NCBI RefSeq assembly: GCF_020080835.1
Contig: NC_058165.1
Location: forward strand, 7,787,771 to 7,851,770
Reading direction: 5' to 3'
DNA: 64,000 nucleotides
DNA from: Cotesia glomerata
Lineage: Eukaryota > Arthropoda > Insecta > Hymenoptera > Braconidae
A program made the translations under genes and the position numbers. This document shows positions 26,345 through 38,428 of this stretch, piece by piece (within the stretch, counting starts at the first letter, position 1; each line of letters starts with the position of its first letter). The notes beneath the pieces were generated by a model. That model was not told the DNA's origin. It made no database searches and saw only the letters and a list, made by a program, of their open reading frames with translations.

Positions 26345-26585
26345 AATAACAAATTAATTTGATTCAAGAGAAACATTCTTAAGCCAAGAACATCATTTTG
26401 AAATATTTGATAAACTTGAATCAAGTGGAAACATTCTTAATTTAAGAAATTATTCTTGATTATTCAAGTATATTTTACTCAATTTAAGAATTTTTCTACT
26501 CGATTCGAGATATTCAAATTCTTCAAAATTGTGGTCTTGGTTCAAAAATTTCTCTTTTGAATCAATTTAATTGTTTTATCAGTGA
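26345..26585. mobile_element. Diverged CACTGATAAAA-family MITE
   Basis: TTGATTCAAGAGAAACATTC near the left and TCTTTTGAATCAATTTAAT with TTTTATCAGTG at the right, with internal TTGAATCAAG motifs. The right end abuts the foldback at 26586, so that foldback appears to have landed at the MITE edge. Confidence 0.6.
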
Positions 26586-27741
26586 ACACGGAAAAAACGA
26601 GATTTAACTGGTTTCCATGTTGGACGGAACCTAGTTCAATCTATAGTGAAAAAAATTTACAAATGGTTACTACTTCTATGTAGATTGTAGTAGGTACAGT
26701 TTTCGTTTATTTCAGTTCAATCCGAGATGGGGCTCATCTAAGATTTATTTGTCTCAGATGGTTGTCAGTACCACGCGCATGCTCGTCAGTCCCATCTTAC
26801 ATGGAAGTGGCGTCCATTTGGAATTTAACTAGAATCTATCTGCAGATAGTACCTATTTTTACATTATCATTTTCAAGTGCATTTTGCAATAAAATATATA
26901 TGAATAGTAAGTATATTATAATGAATAATACAGATTATAATTTTATTCCAAATCCAAAAATTAATCCTTAATAAGTTTAAAAAAAAAAATTTTTATTTAA
27001 AATTAAAATTAAAAAATTAAAAAAAAAATTTTTATTCTAGTGTGGTACTATTTTTTAAAATAAGATGAAGATTGGTATTCATCAAAATCTTATTTTAAAA
27101 AATAGTACCACGAAATAAAATTTTTTTTTTAATTTTTTAATTTTAAATTAAAAAATTTTTTTTTTTAATTTTTTAATTTAAAATTTTTTTTTTTTTTCAA
27201 TTTTTTAATTTTAAATTAAAAACTTTTTTTTTTTAATTTGAAATTAAAAATTTTTTTTTTTTAATTTTAATTAAAAATTTTTTTTTTTAATTTTAAATTA
27301 GAAATTTTTTTTTTAATTTATCTTTTTTTAAACTTATTAAGGATTAGTTTTTTGATTTGGAATAAAATTATAATCTGTATTATTCATTATAATCTACTTA
27401 TTATTCATTCATATTATTCATATATATTTGATTGCAAAATGCACTTGAAAATGATAATGTAAAAATAGGTACTATCTGCAGATAGATTCTAGTTAAATTC
27501 CAAATGGACGCCACTTCTATGTAAGATGGGACTGACGAGCATGCGCGTGGTACTGACAACCATCTGAGACAATTAAATCTCAGATGGCTCTGTGCCCCAT
27601 CTCGGATTGAACTGAAATAAACGAAAACTGTACCTACTACAATCTACATAGAAGTAGTAACCATTTGTAAATTTTTTTCACTATAGATGGAACTAGGTTC
27701 CGTCCAACATGGAAACCAGTTAAATCTCGTTTTTTCCGTGT
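26586..27741. mobile_element. 1.16-kb foldback element, CACGGAAAAAACGAG ends
   Basis: The arm 26586-26970 (ACACGGAAAAAACGAGATTT, AACTGGTTTCCATGTTGGAC..) is repeated inverted at 27335-27741. The centre (about 26975-27320) is an A/T homopolymer-rich imperfect palindrome. The right flank is CCGTG|TA. The arms contain a GCGCATGCTCG motif and a CTATCTGCAGATAG palindrome. One isolated arm is at 37996-38400. No protein; a 69-residue frame is within the arm only. Confidence 0.9.
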
Positions 27742-28918
27742 ACTGAAATTAGCGCTTAAAAGTAGATCTATTCAAGTCGGAACAATTTTTATCCTACAAG
27801 ATAACTAATTTTGTTTAAAACTAGTTATTTTTATGACCGGGTTCCAATTTCTGTATCAACTAAATAATCGTAAAATTCTTGAATTAATTTTTAGTGACAT
27901 TTTCTCAATATTTTTCTTGAACATCATGTACTTTTTGTGTTATTAATTTTATATATTTTACTACATAATTAAGAATATCAAGTACAATAGTGAATTGAAA
28001 ATGTTTATATAAAAGCTATAAATGCTGTAATTTGAATGAAAAACTAAAACTACGTAACTTGTAACTTCCCTATGTAGTAAAAAAAAAGTTATAAAAATAT
28101 TTTTATAGTAATAATACAAATTAATGAAGAGGATAATCGGCGAAGCTTAACGTTGTCGTAGTTGATTTCACTAATAATTGATGGTATATTTCCTTTGACA
28201 CAACATTGGATTGCAATGAATGCCTGCGCGTCCTCGACGACAACGGTGCCGTATATACGTGATACATACACACATGATAAAAAAACGATTTTAAAACAAA
28301 ATGGAAGATAGTTGGATCATTAGACAGAATCATCGGATTTGCTCACTGAAGATACTCTACACTAGAAAAAAATAAGAGGGTGTAGATAAAGATGACGATG
28401 AAAATAAGGGTTACGGGGTTTCAACCTCATTTAACTTATACGTGTACAGATAGTACAAGATCTTCACGGAACAAAATTACATAAATGTTGATGTAAAATT
28501 TCCATTTTTAAAAAATGTCATATTTACAAAGGAAAACTGTTAACTATACAGGTATGAATATGTAAAAATTAAATAATCTAATATTATATTAAATTGACAA
28601 AAAATGATTTTAATTCATTGGGAGTAAAAGTGCTAATTTGAAAAATTTCAAAAAAAGTGAAAAATCAAAAGTGTTGTTTTATTGATTATACTTCAGCTCA
28701 TATGAATGAGAAAGTTTATGTTTTAAGAAATTTTTAGAGATTAGTGTTCCTCTCATTGAACAGTGTCAAACACTTTTGAAAATTGCTATTGAAAAATGTT
28801 TCTTTTAAGTTTTCAAAAAAATTTCAAAAAGAAAAATCTCAGTTGAAATAAAAATAAATTCCTTATAATGCACGATTACGTTATAAATTACTTTAGAAGC
28901 ATTTTAGAAAATAAAAAT
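27742..28918. other. AT-rich sequence, no gene seen
   Basis: Two overlapping minus-strand frames near 28.1-28.3 kb lack motifs and are of ordinary intergenic composition. Confidence 0.35.
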
Positions 28919-29863
<945 letters not shown>

Positions 29864-30002
29864 AAAAATTTTCTTCAATATTTCGAAAATAAACAATAAT
29901 TTTTCTTCTTTCAATTTGCAGAAAATGATGTTGAGCTATATTTTTCAATTTTTGTAGAGCTTCTAGAAAAAAAAAATTTTTGTAGAACTTCTAGGAAAAA
30001 AA

Positions 30003-30888
30003 AATTCCCGCTAAAAAAATTGAAAATTTTCAAAAATCGGGAAGTTATTAGTTTTACCCCGTTTTACGAAAATCGAGTTTTCATCGGATCTCGACGTTTC
30101 GAGGTCCTAGGAGGCTTTGCTGACTATTTTCACGATGATGTCCGTACGTCTGTATGTATGAGTGTGTGTATATATACATATATCTGTGTGTGTGTAAACC
30201 TCTCGTAACTTTTGAACGGCTTGACCAATTTCATCGCGGTTGGTGTCATTCGAAAGGGCTTCGCCAAAGTTAGATTTCCTGTAAGTTGGAACCGATTCGG
30301 ACCAGTAGATTTCGAGAAATTGCAAAAAAAGTGACAAAAAAAGTTGTTTTTTTTTTCATTTTTTTTAAATATCTCCGAATTAGCTGAACCGATCAACTTC
30401 AAAAACTAATCAGCTCTTAACCTTGAAATCCCACATCAATCGTCACATAGAGCGTCAGAATCGGTTGATGCGTTCGTGAGATATCGTTGTCGAAAAAAAT
30501 CGAAAAAAGTGTTTTTTGTAATAACTCCGAAATTTTTCATCAGATCAATTTTTTTGTTTAGAATCATTTATAAAGCTCAAAAAACCACATCGATCTCCGC
30601 CTACCACGTGAAAATCGGTTGATTTATTAAAAAGTTACAGCAGTTTGAAAATTAGAAAAATCGTGTTTCATCGAATTTCTCGATAAGCATTCTGAGCTCG
30701 AAGAGCTCAAAGCATAAGCAAAGCTATCTCTTTGAGCTCGGAGAGCTCAAAATAATACATAAATTGTGATTTTTGAGCTCGAAGAGCTCGAAAACGTCAT
30801 AAGTGCAATTTTAGGCGCCTAGGTATGGAATTAGCGGAAGTTGCAGGGAAGGCCTTCAGGGTCAACCGTTTTTCTAATTTTTTTTCAT
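30003..30888 (-). mobile_element. (CA)n-bearing element, copy 4, inverted
   Basis: Reverse orientation: begins TTCCCGCTAAAAAAATTGAA and ends GGGTCAACCGTTTTTCTAAT followed by TTTTTTTCATG. The CA/TG tract (about 30160-30196) is short and broken by TATATA. It faces copy 3, separated by about 140 bp. Confidence 0.85.
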
Positions 30889-31914
30889 GTAAGTGCGACA
30901 GTTATGTATTGACATTAGTAAAGCTGTCAATTTAACGTATTTTTTGTTTAATTTTGACAGGATTTTTTTTTCCGTTTTTGTCTTAACTTGTTGAATGTTT
31001 GGCTGAACTGGAATTAGTCTTGTTGGGTTTGCATTGAGGTTGGGTGAGTAGATAAAAGTGGATGGTGGACGGTAATCATCTATGGGGGACCAGTCCCTTG
31101 GGAACGTATCAATCCACTTGAATGAAATGCGTTCGTTAAAACGACGAGGCGCGTAATTTGCGGCCGGCTAAGTGCCAGTGCTCAAGAATCACCAAGAAGA
31201 CCAACTTACAATAAAATCAAGTTTAAACAAGAAGAAGAAGATGAAGCTCAAGAAGAGGACGATGATGATGATGATGATGATGATGACGACGATGATGATG
31301 ATGATAAAAGAATAAGAATAATAAGAGAACAAGAAGAAGCAGAAAAGTAGATGATGTTGAGTCCTCGAGAACAAACGGATTCCACGGGCTCGTTCTATAC
31401 GTGTTTTATTATTAACGTTCATTGCATTCTTCTATGTAATATTTTTTTTTATAAAAATAAATTTGTTGTTGGTGAATCGATTATTATTATATTGCGCAGC
31501 TCGAGTCATGTCGATAAAGTTTATGGAAGATGATGAAAATGTTTAATTATTATTATTTATTATTTGTTATTGTAGGTATGTATTTTTATTGTATTAGTAG
31601 TATGAGTATAGTTGAGAGGATCATTGCCGTTTTTAATCGTTAACATTCCGATGTGATTATCTTATTGACAATAGACATAGACCTTTGATCTTTGTAATTA
31701 ATTACTATTATCTGTTTAGTCGGATTGATGGGATAATAAGACTAGTTTCTGGGTAGTTGAGGGATTGTAAGTTGGCTTAGATTATTACTGAAAAATTAAG
31801 AGTTAGGGGACGATCCGCGATTTTTGATCTATTAACAAATTTTTTAATAATTATTCATGGATACAATTTTAAAAATTATAGAAAAGTACTATTAATTTTT
31901 ATTGTAATTACCGG
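30889..31914. other. No gene seen; (GAT)n tract
   Basis: A purine-rich stretch at about 31195-31345 (AAGAAGAAGATGAAGCTC, then GATGATGATG repeats) gives low-complexity frames on both strands. About 31060-31180 is of mixed composition. No supported gene. Confidence 0.4.
31255..31306. repeat. (GAT)n microsatellite
   Basis: GAT triplets with a few GAC interruptions. Confidence 0.9.
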
Positions 31915-32135
31915 AAAAAAAATAAACGTGAAAAGTTAATAAATTCAATAATTTTTTTTTACTATTTTAAAATTAAAAATTACAGTAAAATAAAATGTTT
32001 TTACTGAAAGTACTAAATAATTAACCAGAGTCTAAAGACTCTTTAGTAAAAATTAATTTGAGTGAAGGTATTAGCCACCGACTTTGAGACGACGCTGCAA
32101 TCTTTGAAGCTTCTCAGCTGTATAAAAAATTACAC
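31915..32135 (+). repeat. Dispersed repeat, inverted partner at 53.37-53.58 kb
   Basis: TTAACCAGAGTCTAAAGACTC, GTATTAGCCACCGACTTTGA, GACGCTGCAATC and CAGCTGTATAAAAAATTACA recur reverse-complemented at 53370-53500. A third, weaker relative is near 33100-33200. Confidence 0.7.
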
Positions 32136-32883
32136 ATAATAATTAAATTTTACGCAATTAGTTAAATATTATTTATAAAAATATACATCGATAACATTCA
32201 TAAATTTTTTTTACTATTACCTATTATTCTGTACATATTTTCAAGTAGAATAACCTTAAAAAATAAATTAAATCAAAAATAGTATATTGTGTGACTAGGA
32301 ATGTAACAAGACGATTCGCTCTGCTCAGGGAGGCAACTCAACCCTCTGTCTGAAATTGTGTTTCGTCTCACTTCACACACTATATTTTTCATATAATACA
32401 TCAAAAGTGCGAGTTTTAATGTCTAGAGCCAACCAAAACTAAAAAATTTCAGACCAATAGCAAATAAAAAATGACAGTTATAAAGGTTTGATATAAACAA
32501 AAGATACTTTGACAGGATCGAAAACAGGGCTGCAAATTCATTCTGCGGGCAGAAAACTATCGGTTTCTGCCCGCGGGAAGAAACAGTCGCATTAGTCTGA
32601 AATTGACGAGTTTCGGGTGACCCAACAGGCATTGTAACTCGCAGTTTCAATGCAGATTATAAGAAAAATTCATTACACATTCTATATCATTAAATTAAAA
32701 TCTTGTTTTCATCATATCTGCACCGAAAGTTTAAACTTTCTGCCCTGTTTGGCAGGATAAAGGTACAACTTTTACATTATGGAATAACATATACAAACAA
32801 ATGAACAGCTTGACATTTGCACGAACCTACTCAGAAAAACAGGAGTACAAAATTTAAACTATTGATTACAAATAAAATGCAAA
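32136..32883. other. No gene; CpG-rich hairpins
   Basis: Contains the compact hairpin CTGCGGGCAGAAA..TTTCTGCCCGCGG at about 32541-32577 and a related CTTTCTGCCCTGTTTGGCAGG at about 32735-32756. A minus-strand 75-residue frame crosses the first hairpin and is not supported. Confidence 0.45.
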
Positions 32884-33010
32884 ATAGTATACGCGCCAGC
32901 AAGAAAAGAAGGATATTCCAATCTGCGTGTTTGTCACGCTTGCCTTCGGCTCGGGAGACAATTTTACACGCAGGTTGGAATGTCCTACTTTTCTCCCTCG
33001 GTGCGTAATA
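32884..33010. repeat. CpG-rich palindrome 2
   Basis: GTATACGCGCCAGCAAGAAA at the left pairs with TTTCTCCCTCGGTGCGTAAT followed by ATAC at the right; inner ATTCCAATCTGCGTGT pairs with ACACGCAGGTTGGAAT. The loop is GCTTGCCTTCGGCTCGG. Total about 125 bp. Confidence 0.8.
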
Positions 33011-33599
33011 TACTAATTTTCAAAAATATGAAATCTATAGAAATAATAATAATAATATTTCATTCATAACAATTGTCCATTATTAATAATTCTATTTTAG
33101 GTGTGGGGTAAACTCTATTAAATTTTTTTTTTAATTTTACTAAAGACTCCGGTAAATTTTACTGATGTAAACTTTAAAAAGTATTGCTGTTACTAATAAA
33201 TAGTAAAGCAGCACTCTAAATTATGATACAGTTCAACAATTTTTGTCACGATTTTAACGGTAAATTTTAAAGAAAATTTCTTTACGTGTAATCATAATAA
33301 TATTTTTGACTAATTAAAAAATTTGCCTTATTTTTTTTTTTAATCAAGATTTTATATATTTTGTAGAAAAAAACTTGAGAAAGTTTCGACTAAAAAAAAA
33401 AAAATTGTTTTAAAATTGGTTCAACAAAATTTAGATTTTATTACTGTGTTGTTATTATTTGAACTGTATCAATGAAATTTTCAATTATAACGATATTAAC
33501 AATAACAAGCTCCTCAATAAAAATTCAACGTAGTACCAAAAAAATTAAATGAATAAATTAAAAATCTGGAGTTGTAAATTCGACACCACCCACATAATT
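33011..33599. other. AT-rich sequence, no gene seen
   Basis: Includes a weak relative of the 31.9-kb repeat near 33100-33200; otherwise nothing recognisable. Confidence 0.35.
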
Positions 33600-34214
33600 C
33601 AAAAAAATTACGACGACGGTTGACCTTAAAGGCCATCCCTACAACTTCCCGCTCATTTTGTACTTAAGCGCTCAAAATTACACATTACGTTTTGAACTCT
33701 TCGAGCTCACAACTCTAATAGCAGTTTAATAAAACACAATTTTTTGAATTTTCAAACGGCAATAACTTTTGAATGAACTAACCGATCTTCACATGGTTGG
33801 CGGCATTCGACGCAGTTTTTGAAGCCTTATAAAAAATCTTCAAGTTTTAATTGATCAAGCCAGGAATTTCGAAGTAATTCCGAAAAAACACTTTTTTCGG
33901 TTTTCTTTCGAAAACGATAACTCACGAACGAATCAACCGATTTTGACCGGGCTTGCGGTGATCGACGTGGTTTTTTGATCTCAAGAGCTGATTAGATTTT
34001 GGAATTGATCGGTAAAGCCATTTAAAAGTAATTCCAAAAAAACCACTTTTGAAAAAATTTTTTCTTGTAGTTTTTTTGAGATTTTTCAAAATCTACCTGT
34101 TCGAATCGGTCCAAATTGTATTCAAAATCTAAGTTTGGTCAAGCCTTTTTGAATGGCACCAACCGCGATGAAATCGGTAGAGCCGTTCAAAAGTTATGAG
34201 AGGTTTACATACGG

Positions 34215-34288
<74 letters not shown>

Positions 34289-34445
34289 ACATACAGACAT
34301 ACGGAAATCATCGCGGAAACATTCGGGGAAGCTTCCTAGGACTTCAAAACGTCAACATTCGTTGAAAACTCGATTTTCGAAAAACGGGGTGAAACCAATA
34401 ACTTCCCAACTTTTAAAATTTTTCAATTTTCTTAGCGGGAAGTTA
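33600..34445 (+). mobile_element. (CA)n-bearing element, copy 5
   Basis: Starts AAATTACGACGACGGTTGAC and ends TTTTCTTAGCGGGAAGTTAA. It has one GAGCTC palindrome region deleted relative to other copies, two AACCGATTTT units and a ~70-bp CA tract (34216-34287). Confidence 0.85.
34216..34287. repeat. (CA)n microsatellite
   Basis: Uninterrupted CA run inside the element. Confidence 0.98.
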
Positions 34446-36102
34446 AAAATCCAATCAGTAAAATAATATATAAATAGTAATGTATAATAATAAATAATAA
34501 ATGCAAAGTTAATGCAACAATCGAGTGCGTTGAAAGGTGTGGATATATACCGGGGAATTATTACGTAAGGTGCAGGTTTTTATACATATATATATTTATA
34601 TATATACAAATATATAGAAATATATAGCAATACTTAAATAAGAATACAAGTGTGTACCCACACGCAAGATTGCGCCGGGTGATAGAGTTCTTATATTATA
34701 AATAAACTAACGTCCACATTACTAAGCATTGGTATGGTCTTTGGTCTCTGCTCGATTTAGAATTGAAGCGAGAGTGGTTGGTCTTTTCTTAATGCAAGTT
34801 TCAGTCTTAAGTATATAATGCTAATACCCTCCGCCACCCCAACTATTACATTAATTTATTTAATCTCTTTACTTTACAACTTAACATTACTATTTTATTG
34901 ACTTTTCCCGTTTGCTAAATTATTAATTATCGTTATTATTTATTTACTTTTATGCTTATAAGTATTTAAAGTTCGAAATTCATTTAAGTTGTAATATATT
35001 TAATTGCCGAGAAGGAATGATTCGATAATTGGAGCAAAAGAGTTAAGATTATTCTTATATTCTTATACATATATATAAAGCAATTGAAGTCTATTCTCGT
35101 TAAACTAGTTTCACGGGCTTTTAATGTTGTATTGCAATGAGACAACAGTTAACTATGCCGTCTCGACAAAAGGTGGGCGATCTTAAGACGTTTGCTACTT
35201 TAATAAAATATTTATATAATTTTTTATTATTATATTGATTATTATTAAAAATGTATCCAAAAAATCCTTCGTCAATACTGTACCAGCAAAATCTGTAGAA
35301 AATTAAAAAAAAAAAAAAAAACATTATTTTAAACTTTGTTGTTAATTCCGCGGTTTTGTCGCGAATGGCTATTTTCAAAGCGATCTAGTCATGTGAGTAA
35401 TCATTTTAAAGGGAATTTTATCTCCTTTAAGCTAACCTAATCAAACCTGTTATTATTATTATTATTTTTGATGTTTTTCAGAAGAGGAATGAAAATAGTT
35501 TGATGGTTTATATAAGTACAAATATAGATATAATATAGATTTAAATGGATTAAGTAGGTAGACAGTCGTCAAGAGACACTGCAAATGTGTTTAAACATTC
35601 TTGAGATGCCACTCGTTCTCTCACGACTATCTACAGGTATTACTCCGTCTAGAGATACAAGTCAAGAAACTGAGAAAATTTATCATCATTGACATCTTTC
35701 ATAAACATTACTACCGAGTAATAACGATCATCATCTTTCTAATAATAATAATAATCGTAATAAATGTCCTTTATTAAACTCCTATTTTTTTTAATTATAT
35801 TTTATACTACGTCTTGCTTTATAATTATATTTTTTCTAATTAAAATCTAATAAAATTTAGATTTTTAGAATGATCTACTGCAACTAAAACACGTGTTGAA
35901 ATAAAAAAATTTTTCAATTGGTACGAATTTGAATTGATGTAAATAATGAAATCTCCATAAAAGAGGATGTGAAGTATAATTATAATTAATCAGGCAAGAT
36001 AAATTAAAGTTGAAATATTTGCAGACAGATCGTGAGATTTAAATGAAATATTTAAAGTTCACATTTGATAAAATGTAACTCGTATATGTATAACGTTCAT
36101 AT

Positions 36103-36193
<91 letters not shown>

Positions 36194-37674
36194 GGATTTA
36201 TTTAGTAAGCTCAAGTCCTCGACATGATAGATAACCGTAGAGGTACATATTGCGATAACAAAACCGCACACAGTGCAAACGCTAACAGCCCTATCTTTTA
36301 TTCCGCCATTTATTTATTTAACACACTTTTTTATTATTTATTTATGATTATTATTGTTAAAATTTAAAATATTAAAATAGTTTTTAAGGCAAAAAAATTG
36401 AGATTTGATTAAATTAAATAGATGTTTATTATGACAAAGCAATAATAACCAAAGGGCAAGTATACACTGTAAAAAATTTGCGAAGTAAATAAGAACAGAA
36501 TATTTACTCTTACTAGAAGTAAAATTTACTCTGCGGAGTGAATTTAAAAATTTTTTTATTGAATCATAATAAAAAAATAGTTTTTACTCCTTTAAAAATT
36601 ATAAAATGCATATAATTAGAGTAAAGTTCAAATTTGAATTTAAAAAATTGTTTTATGCCAATGAAAAAATTTTGTTTGAAAATTTTAATTTTCTCGAAAA
36701 CTGTTTTTTTTTTTTTTTTTTTTTTTGAAATTTGACTTCTTATCTCATTATTCTCGAATTTTTGGGTGCTTGAAAAATTTTTCATTTTCATGAAAATCAA
36801 AATTTTACAAGATTTTCCCAAATTACTTCAAAATCATAATTAATAACTACATTCTGACAATTAAATTTTTAATTTCATGTAGTTAGCTTCAATTTCCTCT
36901 ATTGTACTTACGTTATTTTTAAATAATTTTTTCTATAGCTTCTAAAATTAGCAAAAATATGAATAATAATTATTTTTATATCATTATCCTTGAATAACTA
37001 CTGAATAACTCATTTTTTTTAAATTCCGTATAATGGATGTTATAGCTCATGAAATAAGTTACAATTTCCCTCAAAGTTTATTAATTTTCTAAACATGCAT
37101 TAAAATTAATTTTCTAAATATACATTAAAATTTACAAATAATAAAAAATTAGTAGATACAATCTCTGATTCAGAAATCTGATTTAAAATGATTAAAATCA
37201 ATTTGAAACAATTCAATATGATTTGATATACACTTTGCATGGATTAAATCATTTCAGATTGAATTTCTTAATCAGGTTGCGTTTGATAAATTTAACATAA
37301 GTTATTTTGCTCAGTTTGAACTCTTCATCTTATATCTGTTATAAGTATAATTACAAACTTATTTATCATAGAAATGAAATGTTCAGATTCAACTTGAATT
37401 TATATACACATTAGAGAATTTACAGAATTAAAGTTCTGTTTGAATAAATAATTAACCGCATAAAACTGAGAAAAAATAAATAAATAAATGAATGAATGAA
37501 TGAATGAATAAATAAACGAGCTACCGGTAGCTTCTGTAGATTGGTTACATGGTGACGATGTAGCCAGTGTCAATGCCGTTAAAATGCGAGTATAAACTTA
37601 GCTATCGGATTTGAATCGGTAAGCTGCTGCATGACCAGAACAACCACTAGCTTCATTGCTATACTACATATATA
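34446..37674. other. AT-rich sequence, no gene seen
   Basis: Contains TA-rich runs near 34580-34630, a long (TA)n at 36104-36186, a poly-T run near 36704-36726 and a (GAAT)n tract near 37484-37510. A TACACTGTAAAAAATTTGCG motif at 36465 resembles the MITE ends seen elsewhere but I could not find its partner. No supported gene. Confidence 0.4.
36104..36186. repeat. (TA)n microsatellite
   Basis: TA repeats interrupted once by TAGCTA. Confidence 0.97.
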
Positions 37675-37984
37675 TGGGCTATTCCATGCCAAATCGACCA
37701 CTTTTGAACCCGACCCCTTTAGATTTAGCTGAAACTTTACTATTCTTTTCTACCCTTTGAATGACATTTTTGAGAATTTTTTCAAATTTTTTTATCCAAC
37801 CCAAAAAAAGTTATGAATTTTTCAAAAAAATGGCTTTTTTATTTTCAAATAGCCATAACTTTTTTAGAAATTGACTTTTGGGTACCTTTTTTTTAAAAAA
37901 ATTTTTGTTTTTGAATGAACTTTTCGAAAAAATACACGAAAAAAATTTAACATGATCAATGATATAAAATAATCGGTTTTTTTA
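37675..37984 (+). repeat. Left terminal inverted repeat
   Basis: Pairs over its whole length with 41262-41570. Contains AAAAGTTATGAATTTTTCAA and AATAGCCATAACTTTTTTAG and a GGGTACC motif, all mirrored at the right end. Confidence 0.92.
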
Positions 37985-37995
37985 TTAGTTTTTTA

Positions 37996-38400
37996 TTAAG
38001 GATTAGTTTTTTGATTTGGAATAAAATTATAATGTGTATTATTCATTATAATATACTTATTATTCATTCATATTATTCATATATATTTGATTGCAAAATG
38101 CACTTGAAAATGATAATGTAAAAATAGGTACTATCTGCAGATAGATTCTAGTTAAATTCCAAATGGACGCCACTTCTATGTAAGATGGGACTGACGAGCA
38201 TGCGCGTGGTACTGACAACCATCTGAGACAAATAAATCTCAAATGGCTCTGAGCCCCATCTCGGATTGAACTGAAATAAACGAAAACTGTACCTACTACA
38301 GTCTACATTGAAGTAGTAATCATTTGTAAATTTTTTTCACTATAGATGGAATTAGGTTCCGTCCAACATGGAAACCAGTTAAATCTCGTTTTTTCCGTGT
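37996..38400. repeat. Single arm of the CACGG foldback
   Basis: Nearly identical to 27335-27741, from TTATTAAGGATTAG to TTTTTCCGTG, but with no opposite arm. It sits directly inside the left TIR and upstream of the transposase-like ORF, so it has probably replaced or separated the 5' part of that gene. Confidence 0.88.
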
Positions 38401-38428
38401 ACATGTTTCATTGTTTTTTTAAGGTTCC

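Noticed and set aside
36564..36821. 85-residue minus-strand ORF with a poly-K run
   Set aside because: Created by a poly-T tract in AT-rich DNA; no other support.
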